From assembly GCA_028290665.1 (NCBI GenBank), contig JAQGJK010000013.1, forward strand, positions 54,138 to 118,137: a stretch of 64,000 nucleotides of DNA, given 5' to 3'. Position numbers and translations under genes: made by a program. Numbering within the stretch: the first letter of the stretch is position 1; every line of letters begins with the position of its first letter. This DNA is from Devosia sp. Lineage in GTDB: Bacteria; Pseudomonadota; Alphaproteobacteria; Rhizobiales; Devosiaceae. Below are positions 34,892-43,322 of the stretch, in pieces. The notes beneath the pieces are model-generated. The model saw nothing but the letters and a program-made list of their open reading frames with translations, searched no databases and was not told the origin of the DNA.

Positions 34892-34932
34892 TCAAAAAAG
34901 GGATTGGGCACCAACCATCGCGCCAATCCCTT
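34892..34932 (-). terminator. Intrinsic terminator of the guanidine riboswitch
   Basis: On the minus strand AAGGGATTGG and CCAATCCCTT form a perfect 10-bp stem (34923-34932 with 34898-34907) followed by a run of six T. It lies between the riboswitch aptamer and the first gene, 23 bases before the ATG at 34869. The 5' arm starts right after the aptamer's P1 strand, as expected for ligand-controlled antitermination. Confidence 0.88.
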
Positions 34933-35048
34933 GGCTATCGAGGTCTCCCGGGCTTTTGTCCCGCCGTGCGTCCGGCCGGATATCTCCCGCCCGGTGGTAG
35001 CTCTCGGACCAGACGCACCCAACCGGCTGCCGGAACCCTAGCCCCTTA
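34933..35048 (-). promoter_or_regulatory. Guanidine-I riboswitch aptamer (ykkC class, subtype 1)
   Basis: The minus strand carries the conserved ykkC blocks in order: CTAGGGTTCCGG (35030-35041), CTGGTCCGAGAGCTACC (34996-35012), and CACGGCGGGA followed by AAAAGCCCGGGAGACC (34942-34968). P1 can form between GGCTA (35039-35043) and TAGCC (34933-34937). This class binds free guanidine and, in operons like this one, turns on carboxylase and transporter genes. An intrinsic terminator directly downstream points to transcriptional 'on' control by guanidine. Confidence 0.92.
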
Positions 35049-35062
35049 CTCAGACACTAACG

Positions 35063-35079
35063 AGCAAGCGGCGTGCCAG
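35063..35079 (-). promoter_or_regulatory. Sigma-54 (RpoN) -24/-12 promoter of the guanidine operon
   Basis: The minus strand reads CTGGCACG-CCGC-TTGCT, a near-perfect match to the sigma-54 consensus with the required GG and GC spaced by 10 bases. The predicted start of transcription is about 12 bases downstream, near 35052, just ahead of the riboswitch aptamer. Sigma-54 promoters need an enhancer-binding activator; NtrC is the natural candidate for a nitrogen-source operon, but no clear NtrC site was recognised. Confidence 0.8.
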
Positions 35080-35184
35080 CTCGAAAACGGCGTTATTTCA
35101 ACCGCTTGGGATTGCCTAGCTGGCCAGTGATGGGCAAAATGTAAGCGCCTTGGGATATGCTGAGTAACATTTAGGCACTGAAAA

Positions 35185-35469
35185 ATGGCCGAGGACCGAA
35201 AGTTCGGTGACAATGGCGGTCCGCCGCTAGAGCCTGCGCATGAGTGGGGCAACGGGCCGGTCGGCACTTATTTTGACTGGAAGGCGGCGCATAAGCGGGC
35301 ATGGGACGTACCCGCCGAGATCGCCATCATGCGCGTCCGCCGCGCGCAGGCGCTCGGGCCGACCTATGAGGAATACACCCTGGAAATCATGGAACGCGGA
35401 CGCCATCTCAGCGCCGGCGACGCCGACCGGATCGCCGCAATCAAGCGCAAGCGGCCGCTGCGGTATTGA
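35185..35469 (+). CDS. Small conserved protein with FGDNGGPPL motif
   Basis: A 94-residue soluble protein, rich in charged residues, with no signal peptide or membrane segment. It starts MAEDRKFGDNGGPPLEPAHE; such GDNGGPPL openings are familiar from small Hyphomicrobiales proteins of unknown function. It is divergent from the guanidine operon and ends 3 bases before the end of the EamA gene. No function can be assigned. Confidence 0.65.
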   Translation: MAEDRKFGDNGGPPLEPAHEWGNGPVGTYFDWKAAHKRAWDVPAEIAIMRVRRAQALGPTYEEYTLEIMERGRHLSAGDADRIAAIKRKRPLRY

Positions 35470-35472
35470 CGC

Positions 35473-36348
35473 TCAGGTCGCTTCGTCAGGGACAGTGGCG
35501 GGCTGCCCGAACAGGATGACCAGCAGCCCGACCAGCGCGACGAGACCACCGACCAGCATCCTGAGATCGAAGCTCTCGCCCAGCAGGACGACGCCCATGG
35601 CGATGCTCATCAGCGGCAGCATCAACCCAAGCGGCGCGACGAGACTGGCGGGATAGCGCTGCAGCACATGGAAATACGCCGTGTGCGCTACGATGGTGAC
35701 GATCACCACCGAGAACGCCAAGCCCGCCCAGAACGGCCAGCCGGCGGCAAGGCTCGACTGCCACTGGCCGTGTTCGGCCAGCAGCGAATAGGCCAGCAGC
35801 GGCGGGAACGAGGCGAGCGCCACCCAGGCCTGCAGGCGCAGCGGCCGGATCGGCCCGTAGCGCTTGAGCAGGATCGAGCCGAGCGCGATGGAGGCCGCCG
35901 AGGCGAACGCAAACAGCAGGCCGAGCGTAACCGCCTGCCCATCCGGTTCCCACATCACCACCATCACCCCGCCAAACGCCAACCCGATGCCGGCGACCCG
36001 CTGCCACGAGACGCGCTCTGCGAGGATCAACACGGAAAGTATGGCGGTGATCGGGATCGATAGCTGCAGGACGATCGAGACGCTGGCAGCCGGAGCGGCG
36101 TTGAGGGCGAGGAACATCAGCCCGAAGTGAAACGCCCCCATCAGCGCGCCGATCAGCAACACCGGGAACAGCGGCCACGGCAGCGGCCGCAGCAACGGCG
36201 CGAGGATGATCGCGACCAGCAGGAACCGCGCTCCGGCATAGGAAATCGGCGCTATGCCGAAGCGCGTGAACAACACCCGGCTGACGACGAGATTGGCCGC
36301 CCAGGCGAGGCAGACGCCGGCAAAGATCAGGAAATCGCGCAGGCGCAT
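35473..36348 (-). CDS. EamA/DMT-family membrane transporter
   Basis: A 291-residue inner-membrane protein with about ten hydrophobic helices in two EamA repeats. The ATG at 36348 (MRLRDFLIFAGVCLAWAANL) is chosen because the membrane domain starts there. RVAGIGLAFGGVMVVMWEPDG in the first repeat is typical. It lies 25 bases after soxG in the same direction and may be the last gene of the glycine betaine operon, perhaps exporting an amino acid or intermediate. The substrate is unknown. Confidence 0.85.
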   Translation of the reverse strand: MRLRDFLIFAGVCLAWAANLVVSRVLFTRFGIAPISYAGARFLLVAIILAPLLRPLPWPLFPVLLIGALMGAFHFGLMFLALNAAPAASVSIVLQLSIPITAILSVLILAERVSWQRVAGIGLAFGGVMVVMWEPDGQAVTLGLLFAFASAASIALGSILLKRYGPIRPLRLQAWVALASFPPLLAYSLLAEHGQWQSSLAAGWPFWAGLAFSVVIVTIVAHTAYFHVLQRYPASLVAPLGLMLPLMSIAMGVVLLGESFDLRMLVGGLVALVGLLVILFGQPATVPDEAT

Positions 36349-36373
36349 GGCTGTAACCGACCGGGTGCGACCG

Positions 36374-36916
36374 TCAGGCCACGGCCATGATGGCCATGAC
36401 ATACGGCGCGAACGACCGCCAGACTTCGACCCGGAACGCCACGGGGCCGGTGCGCCACAGGATGATCTCGGCCTTTTCGAAAATGGTGCGCGTTACCATG
36501 CCGACCGGAAATGCCTTGAGCGACAGGTCGAGCGGCACGCCAGCATTGAGCACGGCGGCGGCCCGGGGTCCATCGAGACGCAGCCCGACTTGCCGGTGCG
36601 AAATATCGACCACGGCATGGGCAATTCCGGGCAACGCCGCAGCGATCGCCTGTTGCACCGCAAGTGTCTCGTATTCAGGCGCCAGCAGCAGCCACTCGTC
36701 AGGGCCAAGCCACAAGGTAGCACGATCGCCGGCAATCGCCGAACTGCAGGGCTGTGTCGGCAGCGCAACGCCAAACGCAGCGCCCGCCGCCACGGCGCCA
36801 TCGCTGCCCCGATACAGCAAACGGGCAATGGCCGGGGCGGCACTGTAGCTGACGCCGGGCACCGCTGGCGGCAGGCTGGACAGCGGCGTCAGGCGGGACC
36901 GCGTCAGGTCAGGCAT
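36374..36916 (-). CDS. soxG: Sarcosine oxidase gamma subunit
   Basis: A 180-residue subunit of the heterotetrameric sarcosine oxidase. The ATG at 36916 (MPDLTRSRLTPLSSLPP) overlaps the end of soxA by 8 bases and gives the usual length. WLGPDEWLLL and a central VDISHRQVGLRLDGP stretch are typical. With SoxA, SoxB and SoxD it oxidises sarcosine to glycine, producing a methylene group for tetrahydrofolate and hydrogen peroxide. Confidence 0.9.
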   Translation of the reverse strand: MPDLTRSRLTPLSSLPPAVPGVSYSAAPAIARLLYRGSDGAVAAGAAFGVALPTQPCSSAIAGDRATLWLGPDEWLLLAPEYETLAVQQAIAAALPGIAHAVVDISHRQVGLRLDGPRAAAVLNAGVPLDLSLKAFPVGMVTRTIFEKAEIILWRTGPVAFRVEVWRSFAPYVMAIMAVA

Positions 36917-39902
36917 TGATGCGCCCTCCTTCCTTGTCAAAGAACACCGGCTCGGTCACCGTGACGGCAATGCCGCCATCAGGCATCGGCACATGCAGCG
37001 TCGCACCCATGCGCCCCTTGCCGCCGGCGACCAGCGCCATGGCGATGGACCGGCCCAGCGTCTCGCTCCAATAGGACGACGTGACGTGACCCAGCGCCGG
37101 GGTGCCGGTGGCAGGCGAGGCTTCCACCGTGATCTGCGCGCCCTCTTCCAGCACCACTTTGGGGTCGGCAGTGAGCAGGCCCACCAGGTGCTTGCGATCG
37201 GTCTTGACCAAGTCCGGCCGTTTCAGCGAGCGCTTGCCGACGAAATCCTTTTTCGCCTTGCCGATGGCCCAATCGAGCCCGAGATCCGACGGGGTCACCG
37301 TGCCATCGGTTTCCTGCCCGACGATGATGTAGCCCTTTTCGGCGCGCAGCACGTGCATGGTCTCGGTGCCGTACGGCGTCAGGCCATGCGGCACGCCGGC
37401 TTCATGCACTGCTTCCCACACGGCCCGGCCATGATCGGCCGGGACGTTGATTTCAAAGCCCAGTTCGCCGGTGAAACTCACCCGAAACAACCGCGTCGGC
37501 ACGCCGCAGATGCTGCCCTCGCGCACGCTCATATGCGGCATCGTCTCGGCCGCAAGATCGATGCCCTCGACCAGCGGAGCGATGATCTCGCGGGCCTTTG
37601 GCCCCTGGATGGCGATGACCGCCCATTGCTCGGTCGTCGACGTCAGCCACACCTTGAGCTCGGGGAACTCGGTCTGGAGATAATCCTCCATATGCGCCAG
37701 CACGCGCGTCGCCCCGCCGGTGGTGGTGGTGACATGGAAGCTGTCGGCGGCGAGCCGCCCGATGACACCGTCATCCATGACGAAACCCGCCTCGTTGAGC
37801 ATCAGCCCATAGCGGCAGCGGCCGATGCCGAGTTTGTGCCACGGGTTGGTATAAAGCCGCTCCATGAACTCGGCGGCGTCGGGGCCGACGATTTCGATCT
37901 TGCCGAGAGTCGTCGCATCGAACAGCCCCGCTGCGCTGCGGGCGGCCCGGCATTCGCGGTTGACCGCCGCATGCATGTCCTCGCCGGGCTTCGGGAAATA
38001 CCAGGCCCGCTTCCACTGCCCGACATCTTCGAATTTGGCGCCGTTGGCCGCGGCCCAGCCATGCATAGGAGTTTGCCGCACCGGATCGAGCAGGGCCCCA
38101 CGCGAATGGCCGGCCAGCGTGCCGAACGTCACCGGGGTGAATGGCGGGCGGAACGTGGTCAGGCCGATATCGGGGATCGGCTTGTCGAGCGCCGCCGACG
38201 CAATCGCCAGCCCGTTCATGTTGGAGGTCTTGCCCTGATCGGTGGCCATGCCGGTGGTGGTGTAGCGCTTGATGTGCTCGATCGAGTGCATCCCCTCGCG
38301 CACCGCCAGCTTGATGTCCTTGGCGGTGACGTCGTTCTGGAAATCGACGAAGGCCTTCACCTGTTCGGGGTTGCGATCATGCGGCACCGCGCCATGGAAG
38401 CCCCCGGCCGGAGCAATGGCGCCCGTGACGGCAAAGCTGCGCGTCCCCGGAGTGCCCACCGCCACGGCGCCGGCGGCATGACCCTCGGCGATCGCTTGGG
38501 CAAGCTCGAAAGTGCCGTTGCAGGCACCGGCTGATTGAGCGGCTTGGGCATAGGTGCCCGGGAGATAAATCTGGCGCTCGGAATCATAGGCAAGCTTGCC
38601 GCGCGATTGCGAGAACAGGTGCACCGCCGGCGTCCAGCCGCCCGCCATCAGCACCAGATCGCAGACGATTTTTTCGCCCCCCCGCACCGTGCCATCGGCT
38701 GCAAGACTGCCGAGCGTGACCCCGCTGACGCGCAGGTTCCCCGACACGCCAGTGACGACGGTCGCCGGCATGATCCTGAGGCCAGTACCACTCGCGGCCT
38801 CGAAACCGGGACCGGACGGAGCGGTCCGCAGATCGGCGATGACGGCGATTTCGGTACCCGCTGCGTGCAGGTCGAGCGCCGCGCCATATCCCGTGTCATC
38901 GGCGACAAACACCACCGCCCGCTCGCCGGGCCTAACCCCATAACGATTGGCAAAAGTCCGGGCGGCGGATGCCAGCATCACCCCCGGGCGGTCGTTATCA
39001 GGAAACACCAGCGGCCGCTCGATCGCCCCGGTGGCAAGCAAGACCTGCCGCGCCCGCACCTTCCACAACCGCTCGCGCGGCTGGCTTTTGTCCGGCGCAG
39101 CCAGATGCTCGGTCAGCTTTTCAGCGAGGCCGAGAAAATTCTGCGCATAATAGCCGAACGCCTGTGTCCGTGGCAGCAGCGTCACATTGGGCATGGCGGC
39201 AAGCCGCGCCAGCGTCGCCCCGACCCAATTGGCCGCGGACAGCCCATCGATGCTCGCCGTGCGCTCATCGAGCAGCCCGCCACCCATCTCGGCCTGTTCA
39301 TCGGCGAGGATCACCGCAGCACCGGTTTCCCCGGCAGCCAGTGCCGCCGCCAACCCCGTCGCCCCGGCCCCGACGACCAGCACGTCGCAATGCGCATAGC
39401 GCTGCGAATAATGATCGGGGTCGGGTAGTTTCGGCGCATGTCCAAGGCCCGCGACGCGGCGGATGAACGGCTCGTATAGCCGGTGCCAGGCGCCGCGCGG
39501 CGACATGAAAGTCTTGTAGTAAAACCCCGCGCCGAACAGCCCGGCCGGGGCCAGATCGTTGAGCGCCTGCAGGTCGAACGCCAGGCTCGGCCAGCGATTT
39601 TGACTTTTTGCCACCAAACCCTCGTAGAGCTCGACCTGCGTCGCCCGCAGATTGGGCGCCGAACGACCATTGCCGCGGTCGATATCGACCAGCGCATTGG
39701 GCTCCTCCGACCCAGCAGCGACGAAGCCGCGCGGCCGGTGATATTTGAACGAGCGGCCCACCAGATGCACGCCATTGGCCAGCAGCGCCGAGGCCAGCGT
39801 ATCGCCGGCGCAACCCTGATAGGCGCGGCCATCAAAGCTGAAATTGATCCGCCGGCTGCGATCGACGCGGCCGCCGTTGCCGGTGCGCATCTGGCCGCTC
39901 AC
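36909..39902 (-). CDS. soxA: Sarcosine oxidase alpha subunit
   Basis: A 997-residue subunit. The GTG at 39902 (MSGQMRTGNGGRVDRSRRIN) is chosen because it forms a GTGA overlap with soxD and gives the usual length. The N-terminal domain has FSFDGRAYQGCAGDTLASAL. The NAD-binding Rossmann domain has DVLVVGAGATGLAAALAAGE, and the C-terminal half (about residue 590 on) is a GcvT-like folate domain with YGLMLNEAGFVMDDGV and SFTGELGFEINVP. It channels the one-carbon unit from sarcosine to tetrahydrofolate. Confidence 0.93.
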   Translation of the reverse strand: MSGQMRTGNGGRVDRSRRINFSFDGRAYQGCAGDTLASALLANGVHLVGRSFKYHRPRGFVAAGSEEPNALVDIDRGNGRSAPNLRATQVELYEGLVAKSQNRWPSLAFDLQALNDLAPAGLFGAGFYYKTFMSPRGAWHRLYEPFIRRVAGLGHAPKLPDPDHYSQRYAHCDVLVVGAGATGLAAALAAGETGAAVILADEQAEMGGGLLDERTASIDGLSAANWVGATLARLAAMPNVTLLPRTQAFGYYAQNFLGLAEKLTEHLAAPDKSQPRERLWKVRARQVLLATGAIERPLVFPDNDRPGVMLASAARTFANRYGVRPGERAVVFVADDTGYGAALDLHAAGTEIAVIADLRTAPSGPGFEAASGTGLRIMPATVVTGVSGNLRVSGVTLGSLAADGTVRGGEKIVCDLVLMAGGWTPAVHLFSQSRGKLAYDSERQIYLPGTYAQAAQSAGACNGTFELAQAIAEGHAAGAVAVGTPGTRSFAVTGAIAPAGGFHGAVPHDRNPEQVKAFVDFQNDVTAKDIKLAVREGMHSIEHIKRYTTTGMATDQGKTSNMNGLAIASAALDKPIPDIGLTTFRPPFTPVTFGTLAGHSRGALLDPVRQTPMHGWAAANGAKFEDVGQWKRAWYFPKPGEDMHAAVNRECRAARSAAGLFDATTLGKIEIVGPDAAEFMERLYTNPWHKLGIGRCRYGLMLNEAGFVMDDGVIGRLAADSFHVTTTTGGATRVLAHMEDYLQTEFPELKVWLTSTTEQWAVIAIQGPKAREIIAPLVEGIDLAAETMPHMSVREGSICGVPTRLFRVSFTGELGFEINVPADHGRAVWEAVHEAGVPHGLTPYGTETMHVLRAEKGYIIVGQETDGTVTPSDLGLDWAIGKAKKDFVGKRSLKRPDLVKTDRKHLVGLLTADPKVVLEEGAQITVEASPATGTPALGHVTSSYWSETLGRSIAMALVAGGKGRMGATLHVPMPDGGIAVTVTEPVFFDKEGGRINA

Positions 39903-40183
39903 GAGGCAAGCTCCGGACGCGGTTCGCCAGCCTTGTAGGTCACGAAAATCCTGTCGGTCACCGTGTCGCGCAGGCAATTGAAAAACCGCCCGCAACCATT
40001 GGTGTGGCGCCAGCGCTCGGCATGCAGCCCCTTCGGATTGCTGCGTAGGTAAAGAAACTGCCCCCAGGCCTCGTCGCCGATAGTTTCGGGTTCGGCGGCG
40101 CGGACAACATGCGCCTCCCCACCATAGCGGAATTCGAGTTCCGGCCGTTCCATTTCGCAATAAGGGCAGCGGATCAGCAACAT
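39899..40183 (-). CDS. soxD: Sarcosine oxidase delta subunit
   Basis: A 94-residue zinc-binding subunit. Expected zinc ligands are Cys6 and Cys9 (RCPYCEM) and His60 and Cys64 (RHTNGCGRFFN), as in known SoxD proteins. It follows soxB by 9 bases and overlaps soxA (GTGA). Confidence 0.93.
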   Translation of the reverse strand: MLLIRCPYCEMERPELEFRYGGEAHVVRAAEPETIGDEAWGQFLYLRSNPKGLHAERWRHTNGCGRFFNCLRDTVTDRIFVTYKAGEPRPELAS

Positions 40184-40192
40184 GGTCGGGCC

Positions 40193-41452
40193 TCAGTGTG
40201 CAACAGCGGCAGCGGCGGCTTCGTCGATCAGCCGCCCGGTGCGGAACCGGTCGAGCGTGAACGGCGCGGCGATCTTGTGCGGTTCACCGGTGACGACGGT
40301 ATGAGCAAAGATATGCCCCGAGCCCGGTGTCGCCTTGAAGCCGCCGGTGCCCCAGCCGCAATTGACGAACAGCCCCGCGACCGGGGTCTTGCCGATGATC
40401 GGCGAACGGTCGGGCGTCACATCGACGATGCCGCCCCAGTTCCGCAGCATGCGCAGCCGCCGCACCACCGGAAACAGTTCGCAGATCGCTTCGAGCGTGT
40501 GGGTAGCGATGTGGAGGCCCCCGGTCTGCGAATACGAGGTATAGGCATCGGTGCCGGCCCCGATCACCAGTTCGCCCTTGTCGGATTGCGACATGTAGGC
40601 GTGGATGGTGTTGCTCATCACCACGCACGGCATGATCGGCTTGATCGGCTCCGACACCAGCGCCTGCAGCGGGTAGGATTCGAGCGGCATCGACACGTTT
40701 GCCATCTGCATCAGCACGCTCGAATGGCCCGCCGCGACGACGCCGATTTTTTTGGAGCGGATCACCCCGCGCGTCGTCTCCACTCCCGTCACCGCGCCAT
40801 CGGGACCGCGGAGGATGTTCCTGACCTCGCAGTTCTGGATGATGTCGACCCCCATCGCCGACGCAGCCCGGGCATAGCCCCAGGCCACCGCATCGTGCCG
40901 CGCCGTGCCGCCGCGCCGTTGCAGGGCGGCCCCGATGATAGGATAGCGCACATCCGGGTCGATATTGAGGATCGGGCAGAACGCCTTGGCCTCTTCGGCC
41001 GTCAGCCATTCGTTGTCGATGCCGGCGAGCCGGTTGGCATGCACGTGCCGCTTGAACACCTGCACATCGTGCACATTATGCGCCAGCATCAGCACGCCGC
41101 GCGGCGAATACATGACGTTGTAGTTGAGCTCGAGGCTGAGGTCCTGCCACAGCTTCATTGCGTGCTCATACAGCGCCTCGGACTCCTCCCACAGATAGTT
41201 CGAGCGGATGATGGTGGTGTTGCGCCCGGTATTGCCGCCCCCGAGCCAGCCTTTTTCCAGCACGGCGATGTTCCGCATCCCGTGTTCCTTGGCCATGTAA
41301 TAAGCTGTCGCCAGCCCATGGCCGCCGGCCCCGACGATGATCGCGTCATAGCTGGCCTTCGGCTCGGGCGAGCGCCATTGCTCGGGCCAGCCGGCATTGC
41401 CGTTGAGCGCTTCCTTCAGCATCCTCGGGAACGAAAAGCGCATCGGGCTCAC
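40193..41452 (-). CDS. soxB: Sarcosine oxidase beta subunit
   Basis: A 419-residue flavoprotein that oxidises sarcosine. The FAD-binding fold is IIVGAGGHGLATAYYMAKE (residues 38-56). His186 in TARHDAVAWGYAR is the likely covalent FMN attachment site, as in heterotetrameric sarcosine oxidases. The C-terminal part reads NCGWGTGGFKATPGSGH, typical of the family. The ATG at 41452 overlaps etfB (ATGA). Confidence 0.93.
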   Translation of the reverse strand: MSPMRFSFPRMLKEALNGNAGWPEQWRSPEPKASYDAIIVGAGGHGLATAYYMAKEHGMRNIAVLEKGWLGGGNTGRNTTIIRSNYLWEESEALYEHAMKLWQDLSLELNYNVMYSPRGVLMLAHNVHDVQVFKRHVHANRLAGIDNEWLTAEEAKAFCPILNIDPDVRYPIIGAALQRRGGTARHDAVAWGYARAASAMGVDIIQNCEVRNILRGPDGAVTGVETTRGVIRSKKIGVVAAGHSSVLMQMANVSMPLESYPLQALVSEPIKPIMPCVVMSNTIHAYMSQSDKGELVIGAGTDAYTSYSQTGGLHIATHTLEAICELFPVVRRLRMLRNWGGIVDVTPDRSPIIGKTPVAGLFVNCGWGTGGFKATPGSGHIFAHTVVTGEPHKIAAPFTLDRFRTGRLIDEAAAAAVAH

Positions 41453-42213
41453 CAGTCGATCAGTTTGTGGAGGCGAAGATAGGCGAGGATCGCTTGTGCT
41501 TTGTCAGCTGGCGTGCCGGCGGCGATGACGGCGCCGCCCCGGGCCTCGGCGACGATGGCCGACAGCATGCGGGCATGACCCGATTTCGTTTCCGCCGCCC
41601 GGAATTTGACCGGCCGCTTCTTTGCGGCTTCGCGGTGCCACGGGCTCGCAACCGGCTCCATCGCCGGCGCAACGTATGTCGTGACCCGACCGGCGAGCCG
41701 GCGGGCATAAGCATAGCGCGGCGTGACCAGCGCCTTTGGGTAAACGGCAATCACCGCTGGCAACGTCACCCGCACGCGGCGGCGCTGGCCCTTCGCGAGC
41801 GCCTGCGTCACCTCGGTGGCCTCATCGCCCAGCGTGATGGCGATAACGTCGGCAACGATCGGCAGCCCGAGGGTTTCGGCGACCAGATACGGCACAAGGC
41901 CGCTGCCTTCGCCGCCTTCAGCCCGGCTGCCGGCGAGGATCAAATCATAGCCGGCAAGCCGCGTGACGAGCGCCGAGGCGACATCGCCACCATCAGCAAG
42001 CGGCACGAGATCGAGGCTCGATGCGCCGTAAGCAAAATAGTCGCCAAGCGCCGCCTCGTCCGGATTTCCGGCATGGATCAGCGTCAGGTCGCCGCCGAGT
42101 TGGCGGGCAAGTTCGAGAGCCAGAAGATCGTCGCGGTTAGGACGCGCCTTGCCACTGACCGGGTTGCGGCCCAGCGCGGCGAGCACGGCGATACGCCGTG
42201 CGGTGGCGGTCAC
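41449..42213 (-). CDS. etfB: Electron transfer flavoprotein beta subunit, dimethylglycine pathway
   Basis: A 254-residue protein with the nucleotide-binding ETF beta fold: GYDLILAGSRAEGGEGSGLV and LVAETLGLPIVADVIAITL. The GTG start at 42213 overlaps etfA (GTGA). With EtfA it carries electrons from dimethylglycine demethylation, probably to the membrane Fe-S protein DgcB and on to quinone. It is divergent from housekeeping ETF, as expected for the pathway-specific pair. Confidence 0.88.
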   Translation of the reverse strand: MTATARRIAVLAALGRNPVSGKARPNRDDLLALELARQLGGDLTLIHAGNPDEAALGDYFAYGASSLDLVPLADGGDVASALVTRLAGYDLILAGSRAEGGEGSGLVPYLVAETLGLPIVADVIAITLGDEATEVTQALAKGQRRRVRVTLPAVIAVYPKALVTPRYAYARRLAGRVTTYVAPAMEPVASPWHREAAKKRPVKFRAAETKSGHARMLSAIVAEARGGAVIAAGTPADKAQAILAYLRLHKLIDW

Positions 42214-43322
42214 GGCGTGACCCCAGGCGCAAAATTTCGCCCACGAGTCGCTTCGAGCAATTGCTCCATCACCGCCTGCGCGTCATCAACGATGGTCAAA
42301 TCGGCACGTTGCGCGATCGGCGCGCTGGCATCGGTGTTGATGGCGATGACGTGCCGCACGGCCCGAATTCCCTGCAAATGCTGCACGGCGCCGGAAATGC
42401 CGATGGCCATGTAAACCGAAGCCGACACGGTCTTGCCGGTAGCGCCGACCTGCTGGTGCCGCGCGAATCGTCCATCGTCGACGGCGACCCGGCTGGCGCC
42501 AATCGCAGCATCGAAAGTTTTCGCCAGCGCCAGCAGCGTCGGCACGTCGGCAACCCCGTTACCGGCCGAAACGATGAAATCCGCGTCTTCGAGGCCAAGT
42601 TGAGCGCTATCGACCGGTGGCGAGCCAAGATCGCGGTAGCGGCTGTCGGGGAACGGCGGCACCTCAATTTCGACCCGCTCGCCGGCGCCACTGAATGGCA
42701 ACGCCAGATCGGTAGTACCAGGATCGAGCAGCAGCATTCGCGGCAAGTCGCGCCGCGCCATCTCCGCCCCACCGCGCCACGAGGCGGCAACGCCAGTGGG
42801 AGCAAGTTCGACCACATGAGTGGCAACCGAAACGCCCAGCCGGGCGGCCAGGCGACGGCCGAGATCGCCATCGCCGATCGCTGAATCTGGCATGACGATG
42901 TGCCGCGGTGCGAGCCGCGCGACCTGTTCGGCAGCGACCGCCAGTTCGCGATCGGGATCGAAATGCGCGCCATCACCGACAGCCGCGACGATCACCCGAT
43001 CCGCACCGAACGGCGCAAGCTTCTCGGACAAATCGCCGAACACCAGCACCGTCACCGCAGTCGCCGCGTCGGCAAGCAGTGCCGCAGCGGCAATAGCCTC
43101 ATGCGCATGCGCGGTCAGCGCGCCGCGATCGGCATGGGCAATCACCAGATGCTGGCCGGTGGGCTCGCCACGCAGACGCAGCGGCTTCGGCGTGGCATCC
43201 CGATGCGCGACATGCACGCTAGCCCCGGCCTCGCCGGCGACGCCGAGCACGATGCGCTTCAGCCCCTCGGCAGTCACCTGGAACGGCCGGCGCGGATTGA
43301 TCCGCTTGAGCGCCTCGCTCAT
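42210..43322 (-). CDS. etfA: Electron transfer flavoprotein alpha subunit, dimethylglycine pathway
   Basis: A 370-residue protein. The C-terminal FAD-binding domain is clear: VGATGKTVSASVYMAIGISG followed by AVQHLQGIRAVRHVIAINTD. The ATG at 43322 overlaps dgcB (ATGA). It forms the ETF dimer with the next gene and serves the DgcA/DgcB step. Confidence 0.9.
   Translation of the reverse strand: MSEALKRINPRRPFQVTAEGLKRIVLGVAGEAGASVHVAHRDATPKPLRLRGEPTGQHLVIAHADRGALTAHAHEAIAAAALLADAATAVTVLVFGDLSEKLAPFGADRVIVAAVGDGAHFDPDRELAVAAEQVARLAPRHIVMPDSAIGDGDLGRRLAARLGVSVATHVVELAPTGVAASWRGGAEMARRDLPRMLLLDPGTTDLALPFSGAGERVEIEVPPFPDSRYRDLGSPPVDSAQLGLEDADFIVSAGNGVADVPTLLALAKTFDAAIGASRVAVDDGRFARHQQVGATGKTVSASVYMAIGISGAVQHLQGIRAVRHVIAINTDASAPIAQRADLTIVDDAQAVMEQLLEATRGRNFAPGVTP

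Noticed and set aside
35100..35145. Possible NtrC enhancer site upstream of the sigma-54 promoter
   Set aside because: The stretch TTGCCCATCACTGGCCA has only loose dyad symmetry and differs from the TGCAC-N5-GGTGCA type site at several key bases.
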